This document shows, piece after piece, positions 4,218 through 8,302 of a stretch of DNA of 8,302 bases. Origin of the DNA: an uncultured Clostridia bacterium (GTDB lineage Bacteria > Bacillota > Clostridia > Oscillospirales > Acutalibacteraceae); the NCBI GenBank assembly GCA_945224895.1, contig CALYNW010000031.1, positions 1 through 8,302 of the forward strand, given 5' to 3'. Positions within the stretch are counted from its first letter, which is position 1, and every line of letters starts with the position of its first letter. The notes below the pieces were generated by a model that saw only the letters and a program-made list of their open reading frames with translations, was not told the origin of the DNA and did no database searches. The translations under genes and the position numbers were made by a program.

Positions 4218-7147
4218 AGGAATGGGGCATTATAGACGGCGACGAGAAAGCTGACGACTTAGGATATACTCAATCGGATAATACGATAGTGGACAATGAA
4301 AAAAGTGAAAGCGTTTCAGAGTCTGATACGACATCTGAAGAAAGCCTGCAAAATAAACAGGAAGGCGAGCAAAATTCAAACTTAGCCGAATCGGATAATT
4401 CGGAGAATAAAGAAATTCAGTCAACACAGAAGACCGACACTTCAGCCGAAGCCTCTCTGAAAATAACAGATAAGGTTCAGTCTGTATCAAAGGCTACATT
4501 GTCGGAAAATGAGGAGGATATAATTCCTGTTGCAATAAGACTTGAATTTTCCGAAGGATTTAAGACCGAATATCTGTGGGGCGAGCCTCTGAATACAGAG
4601 GGTTTGACGGTTATTGCCGTGTATGACGGCGGTAATACAGGAATTGTCAGCACCGCCGACTGTATCTTTACAGGCTATAACAAAGCCCTTGAGGGTACGC
4701 AAAAGATTGTTGTTACATATAAGGACGTCGGTGCAACCTTTGAAATTACCCTTAGAAAGACCACAGAAAAAAGCGAAAGGAATGTTACAGGAGTTCAGGG
4801 CAGTGCACCCACAAAGCTTGTTTATAAAACAACCGATACAGAAATTGAGTTAAACGGGCTTTCTGCAAGGGCGGTTTATTCCGATGGTACATTTTCCGGC
4901 GAATATGATTATAAAAGTGCTGTGATTTTAACTCCTGTTGATTTCGGAAAAGCAGGAGAACAGCAGGTTACGGTAAGATTTGCAGACCTTTTTGATTACA
5001 CATTTACGATTATCATTGAGGAGATAGAGTTTGAGGAAAGCACAGAATTTAATAAGATAAAAACCTCGTATAAGACATATCATTTTTATCTTAATGAGGA
5101 TCCTGATTATTCAAATATTTATATTCAGCTTTATAAGGGCACAAGCTATATTAAATCCCTGAAATATGATGATATTAAGGACGAGGCAATAGTTATCGGC
5201 GTTGATACCTCTGAACAGACATTAGGTAATACAAAGTCCTTTACAATTTATTATAAGGGTTATTCTACCTCGGCAAGATATATGGTTGAACCACGAAATA
5301 TGGTTACTAAGGCTGAATTTGATACATATGGCAGAGGCTGGAAATTCCTGTATTATTACGGAGAGCCTTTGTGTATGGGTACACAATATCCTAATGACGA
5401 TGCTTTAATGAGCCTGAAATCTTCACGTACAATTATTGACGGCAGTAATAGTAGCTACAGCGATATATTAGTGGGAGACAGCTATTATCTTAATGTTTAC
5501 TATTCAGGCGGTAACGGTCAATCCTGTGAAAAATTTGTGCATAATCAGCTTGATTTTTACGGCTACGACCCTTACACCTTGGGATATCAGTCAATAGATA
5601 TCTTCCGTGAGGGCGTTTATGTAACTACAATAACTGTTTTTGTTTACGGTGATGAGGGATATGCTCCGTCCTTAAGACCTACTGTTTATACCCCTTTCAG
5701 TTCGATAAACGATGCTGTAAAGACAGGAAGCTGGTTTAGATGTCTCGGTGACGGCGGTCTTACTATGAGCGGAAATATTGATGCTTTGTTTGCCGAATAT
5801 CTTGAGAAATATCCAAGCTATAATCAGGCATATAAGGAAATGAGTAAGGACCCAATGTTTAATCTCATTATAGGCAATAGAAATGCCGTTCTTGAGGACG
5901 ATACCGCCACAGGCTGGCAAAATGCCTCTGTAAATCTTCCCACAGGTGAAGTATATAGCTATAAGGTATGCCTTGTCCATAACATTACACAATACAGTAT
6001 AATAAACCCTCATACATTTTATAAAATTCACACAGATGATTTTTCATCAAAGAATTTTGAAAGCCTAACCTTTGAATTAACAGATGATAGCGGAAATACA
6101 TTTACTGTTCCTGCATCTGAGACAAATGTTTATTATTATCAAAGGCATGATAACGGTAACAATTCGGAGATTTCTCCTGATGCACATATAAATTCAATGT
6201 TTATTGTTGCAAAATTTGTTTATGACAGAACATCATATGCAGTGAAATCACCTAATGCTGCGTCATTCCCATATCAGATGCTTTACGTTTACAGCGACGG
6301 CTACGAGGACGCCTATAATGTTGAGATTATAATTGACCCCTCTAAACAAGATACATTCCTTAAAGGATGCGATAAGGATTCCCTTATCGACAGATTCCGT
6401 ATACATACCTATGACAATTATTTTGATATATTTGACCCTATCATAGAGGGAATAGACTGTAATACCATTGGCGAATATGATGTGACATTTTCGGTAGATT
6501 TTGACGGGGAGCCATTGTCGGCAAACAGGACAATATATATTGTGGATAAATTTGCCGATTGCGGATTGAAAATCATCACCGACCCCAATGTCAACAATTC
6601 CCTAATGCCCGGTGATGAATTGAACATTGATGATGCACAGTTTACCTACACCGACAAAAGAGGAAATGTTACACAGCTTACGGGTAATGACATTGAATTT
6701 GAGATAACCTTAGGTGGAAGCGGTCATATAATCGACAGCGACTTGACTGAACGCCAAATTACCGCTAAATACAGTTATATCAATGAATACGGTTGTACAT
6801 ATAGCTGTGAAGCACGATATACTCCTTGGGGATATATGAATAATGCTTATTATAATATAGGCTATTCCTTTGTGAGCTCTGCAAATGCGGTGCGAGTTTA
6901 TTGGAATGCGGTAGATAATGCGGATTACTATATAGTAACCTATCTCGGCGAAACATATATAACCTATGACACCTATGTTTATTGCGACAGGAATTTGCGA
7001 AACGGTAAGATATATAATGAGTCTGTTAAAATCAGACCTGTAATAGATAACGGTGAAAGCAAGATTATCGGCTGTGGCGGAAGTGTATGCAAAAATCCTT
7101 TCACAATAGACGGCTATGTTCCCCCTGAAGAAACAACCGGAGAATAA
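4190..7147 (+). CDS. large Ig-like (Big_3-type) protein, probable extracellular sensor part of the split anti-sigma receptor
   Basis: This is a 985-residue ORF without a named family overall. Residues about 1-25 are an amphipathic stretch, and 30-110 a Ser/Glu/Gln-rich low-complexity linker. Residues about 112-188 look like a Big_3 bacterial Ig-like domain (YLWGEPLNTEGLTVIAVYDG…GTQKIVVTYKDVGATFEITL). About 205-275 is a second, more divergent one (ELNGLSARAVYSDG…GEQQVTVRFADLFDYTFTI), and 284-370 may be a degenerate third. The middle (about 370-860) is Tyr- and Asp-rich and unrecognised. About 895-967 resembles a fibronectin-III fold (VRVYWNAVDNADYYIVTYLG). These are extracellular-type modules, yet the ORF has no signal peptide, no membrane helix and no Shine-Dalgarno before its TTG. 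This supports its being the C-terminal, outside part of the preceding membrane protein, disconnected by TAA. It may be untranslated, made by coupling or readthrough, or the stop may be an error. There is no LPXTG or dockerin at the end. Confidence 0.7.
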   Translation: MANSISQRLEEWGIIDGDEKADDLGYTQSDNTIVDNEKSESVSESDTTSEESLQNKQEGEQNSNLAESDNSENKEIQSTQKTDTSAEASLKITDKVQSVSKATLSENEEDIIPVAIRLEFSEGFKTEYLWGEPLNTEGLTVIAVYDGGNTGIVSTADCIFTGYNKALEGTQKIVVTYKDVGATFEITLRKTTEKSERNVTGVQGSAPTKLVYKTTDTEIELNGLSARAVYSDGTFSGEYDYKSAVILTPVDFGKAGEQQVTVRFADLFDYTFTIIIEEIEFEESTEFNKIKTSYKTYHFYLNEDPDYSNIYIQLYKGTSYIKSLKYDDIKDEAIVIGVDTSEQTLGNTKSFTIYYKGYSTSARYMVEPRNMVTKAEFDTYGRGWKFLYYYGEPLCMGTQYPNDDALMSLKSSRTIIDGSNSSYSDILVGDSYYLNVYYSGGNGQSCEKFVHNQLDFYGYDPYTLGYQSIDIFREGVYVTTITVFVYGDEGYAPSLRPTVYTPFSSINDAVKTGSWFRCLGDGGLTMSGNIDALFAEYLEKYPSYNQAYKEMSKDPMFNLIIGNRNAVLEDDTATGWQNASVNLPTGEVYSYKVCLVHNITQYSIINPHTFYKIHTDDFSSKNFESLTFELTDDSGNTFTVPASETNVYYYQRHDNGNNSEISPDAHINSMFIVAKFVYDRTSYAVKSPNAASFPYQMLYVYSDGYEDAYNVEIIIDPSKQDTFLKGCDKDSLIDRFRIHTYDNYFDIFDPIIEGIDCNTIGEYDVTFSVDFDGEPLSANRTIYIVDKFADCGLKIITDPNVNNSLMPGDELNIDDAQFTYTDKRGNVTQLTGNDIEFEITLGGSGHIIDSDLTERQITAKYSYINEYGCTYSCEARYTPWGYMNNAYYNIGYSFVSSANAVRVYWNAVDNADYYIVTYLGETYITYDTYVYCDRNLRNGKIYNESVKIRPVIDNGESKIIGCGGSVCKNPFTIDGYVPPEETTGE

Positions 7148-7163
7148 TATAAGGAGAAGAAAA

Positions 7164-7271
7164 ATGAAAGAAATTTACGAAAAACCATCGGCAGAAATTG
7201 AGAATTTCAAAACCGTTGATGTTATCACAACAAGCACAGCTGATAACGACGTTCCTTGGCCCTTTGGCTGA
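7164..7271 (+). CDS. 35-residue peptide gene at the end of the sigma/receptor operon
   Basis: This is a short ORF with an excellent ribosome binding site (AAGGAG, seven bases before the ATG), 16 bp after the stop of the Ig-like ORF and about 30 bp before a strong terminator, so it is very probably translated. It starts MKEIYEKPSAEIENFKTVD and ends DVITTSTADNDVPWPFG. There is no signal peptide, no membrane helix, no cysteine and no basic antimicrobial character. From memory, short Firmicutes ORFs with a YxKPxxExxxF…DVITTS layout recur in this group and are annotated only as hypothetical; I am not certain of this. The split into an acidic N-terminal half and a Ser/Thr/Asp and Trp-Pro-Phe-Gly tail could fit a modified peptide precursor or a signalling peptide, but no maturation enzyme or transporter is seen nearby. 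Function unknown. Confidence 0.75.
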   Translation: MKEIYEKPSAEIENFKTVDVITTSTADNDVPWPFG

Positions 7272-7300
7272 TTGATGAAATTTTTATACGCTTGGTAACA

Positions 7301-7346
7301 AGGAAAGCTGTATCCTTCCTGTTAGGTCGGATACAGCTTTTCTATT
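7301..7346 (+). terminator. Rho-independent terminator of the sigma/receptor/peptide operon
   Basis: AAAGCTGTATCC (7304-7315) pairs perfectly with GGATACAGCTTT (7329-7340). The stem extends outward by three more pairs, one of them a wobble, and there is a small inner CCT/AGG helix in the loop. A T-rich tail (TTTTCTATT) follows. It starts 30 bp after the peptide stop. Confidence 0.9.
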
Positions 7347-7347
7347 C

Positions 7348-7376
7348 TTTACACACAATATTATCTGTGATAAAAT
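7348..7376 (+). promoter_or_regulatory. sigma-A promoter of the NUDIX gene, extended -10
   Basis: TTTACA (7348-7353), a 17-bp spacer and TAAAAT (7371-7376). The -10 is preceded by TGTGA, giving the same TGATAAAAT extended -10 as the crcB promoter. It sits between the operon terminator and the NUDIX start, so this gene is an independent unit. Confidence 0.65.
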
Positions 7377-7406
7377 GTAACCGGAAATTTTAAAGGGTGG
7401 TGTTTT

Positions 7407-7916
7407 ATGGAACTTTGGGATTTATATACAAAGGATAGAGTGCTGACAGATAAAAAGCATATCAGGGGTAATGAACTGCCAAATAATTACTACCATATTT
7501 GTGTTCATGTTTGGATAAAAAACAGTGAGGGAAAATACCTTATTTCTCAAAGAGCAGCAAACAGACCTTCATTTCCGCTGATGTGGGAATGTGTTGGAGG
7601 CTCGGTGCTTTCAGGGGAGGATAGTTTGCAGGGTGCTTTACGAGAGGTCAAGGAAGAGGTCGGCATTGACCTTGATGCTAATTCAGGAAAGCTACTGTTT
7701 TCTCAGTTGCGAGATATTATTGACGGTAAAAAATTCAATGATTTTATGGATGTGTGGCTGTTTGAATATGAAGGCGAGATTGATTTAAGCAAGGCTACAA
7801 CCAATGAGGTAGCCTGCACAAAATGGCTCAGCCGTCAGGAAATACAAAAATTATTTGATGATGGAAAGCTTGTAAGCACCCTTAAATACTTTTTTGATAA
7901 GGTTGATAAATCATAA
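7407..7916 (+). CDS. NUDIX hydrolase family protein
   Basis: This is a 169-residue cytoplasmic enzyme of the NUDIX superfamily, which cleaves nucleoside or other diphosphates linked to a moiety X. The NUDIX box GX5EX7REUXEEXGU is complete at residues 65-87 (G65, E71, R79-E80, E83-E84, G86), including the metal-binding glutamates. The N-terminus, ELWDLYTKDRVLTDKKHIRG, together with HICVHVWIKNSEGKYLISQR, resembles the isopentenyl-diphosphate isomerase-like/YfcD branch. I cannot see the active-site Cys and Glu arrangement that would make it a true isomerase, so the substrate is unknown. Length suits a single-domain NUDIX enzyme. The Shine-Dalgarno is moderate (AAAGGGTGG, about six bases before ATG). 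It has its own promoter and ends at a hairpin shared with the opposite gene, so it is monocistronic. Confidence 0.93.
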   Translation: MELWDLYTKDRVLTDKKHIRGNELPNNYYHICVHVWIKNSEGKYLISQRAANRPSFPLMWECVGGSVLSGEDSLQGALREVKEEVGIDLDANSGKLLFSQLRDIIDGKKFNDFMDVWLFEYEGEIDLSKATTNEVACTKWLSRQEIQKLFDDGKLVSTLKYFFDKVDKS

Positions 7917-7919
7917 AAC

Positions 7920-7950
7920 AACGGCTGTCGGATTTCCCGACAGCCGTTTT
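7920..7950. terminator. bidirectional terminator between the NUDIX and acyl-CoA synthetase genes
   Basis: ACGGCTGTCGG (7921-7931) pairs perfectly with CCGACAGCCGT (7937-7947) around the loop ATTTC. TTTT follows on the + strand, and TGTTTTATG follows on the - strand. The hairpin starts four bases after the NUDIX stop and is 12 bases past the end of the opposite gene, so it can stop both transcripts. Confidence 0.9.
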
Positions 7951-7961
7951 CGTATCTGTAA

Positions 7962-8302
7962 TTATTTAAGAACCTTAAAGTCAACCTTACCGATTTTTGT
8001 TCTCGGAAGCTTGTCAATGAAAACGATTTCCTTTGGAACAGACCATTTTGAAAGGTTCTGTATACCAAATTCAAAAATCTTCTTTTTAAGCTCTTCTTCA
8101 TCGTCTTCAGCGTACTTTTTGTTTTTTACAACGAAAAGCTTAAGCTGAGTTTTTCCCTCTTCACCTGAACCGATTGCACAGCAGTCATAGATTTCTGCCA
8201 TTGCTCTGTAAGCCTCTTCGATGAATGAAGGATAAACAAGATAACCGCTGATTTTGTAAACTCTCTTAAGTCTTTGACGGTAGTAGATATCGCCTGTTTC
8301 CT
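7962..8302 (-). CDS. AMP-forming acyl-CoA synthetase/ligase, C-terminal part (5' end beyond window)
   Basis: The last 112 residues of an ANL-superfamily adenylating enzyme (acid + ATP to acyl-AMP, then usually a thioester with CoA) lie here; the rest is outside the window. The frame is open from the right edge: residues TGDIYYRQRLKRVYKISGYL form the hinge motif A8 (G-D then R-x-K-R-x-x-K-I-S-G-Y), followed by VYPSFIEEAY. LPRTKIGKVDFKVLK at the end is motif A10 with the catalytic lysine (K in GKVD). An internal ATG at 8201 is not the true start, because homologous sequence continues upstream of it. Substrate cannot be judged from the C-terminal domain. No carrier domain follows, so this is a stand-alone ligase end rather than an NRPS module. 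It converges on the NUDIX gene. Confidence 0.92.
   Translation of the reverse strand, partial: ETGDIYYRQRLKRVYKISGYLVYPSFIEEAYRAMAEIYDCCAIGSGEEGKTQLKLFVVKNKKYAEDDEEELKKKIFEFGIQNLSKWSVPKEIVFIDKLPRTKIGKVDFKVLK

Noticed and set aside
5672..6031. 119-codon ORF antisense to the Ig-like ORF
   Set aside because: It lies wholly inside a long sense frame, has no start signal and no known motif.
7835..8148. Overlapping ORFs at 7835-8101 (-) and 7894-8148 (+)
   Set aside because: Both overlap the acyl-CoA synthetase C-terminus, whose A8 and A10 motifs identify the real frame, and both run through the terminator hairpin.
1..8302. CRISPR array, tRNA, rRNA, insertion sequence or phage genes
   Set aside because: No regularly spaced direct repeats, no tRNA-like cloverleaf, no transposase or integrase motifs and no structural phage genes were seen on either strand.

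Overview
The window looks like chromosomal DNA of a low-GC Gram-positive gut anaerobe, probably a clostridial (Ruminococcus/Eubacterium-like) lineage. The evidence is AT-rich coding DNA, strong AGGAGG-type ribosome binding sites, TTG starts, sigma-A promoters with TTGNNN/TAAAAT boxes, Rho-independent terminators, and gene families typical of that group. The genus cannot be fixed from the sequence alone.

Left part (1-2660): the C-terminal part of a GH38 alpha-mannosidase lies on the + strand. Its catalytic half is absent and the reading frame is closed at 38-40, so this is a gene remnant or an assembly or recombination edge. It ends in a strong terminator. Next is a divergent pair: a small XRE-type helix-turn-helix regulator (-) and a secreted 149-aa protein (+). 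Their promoters overlap at the -35 boxes, and a perfect 7+7 bp palindrome sits in the spacer of the + promoter, a likely operator.

Middle part (2690-7345): a fluoride channel gene (crcB/fluC, -) diverges from an operon on the + strand. The operon holds an ECF sigma factor, a short membrane protein resembling its anti-sigma factor, a 985-aa Ig-like protein, and a 35-aa peptide gene with a strong ribosome binding site, closed by a terminator. The short membrane protein and the Ig-like protein are in the same reading frame, separated only by one TAA and one codon. The downstream ORF has no ribosome binding site and no export signal of its own. The simplest reading is a single membrane-spanning anti-sigma/receptor of about 1109 residues, interrupted by a nonsense codon or read through it. 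A 12-nt inverted repeat with one mismatch contains the stop codon and the TTG start.

Right part (7346-8302): a NUDIX hydrolase with its own extended -10 promoter (+) converges on the 3' end of an AMP-forming acyl-CoA synthetase/ligase gene (-) that runs off the right edge. A hairpin lies between them and could terminate both.

The most interesting unit is the sigma factor/split receptor/peptide operon. It looks like a trans-envelope signalling cassette whose ligand and regulon are unknown. The operator between the XRE gene and the secreted-protein gene is the second point of interest.
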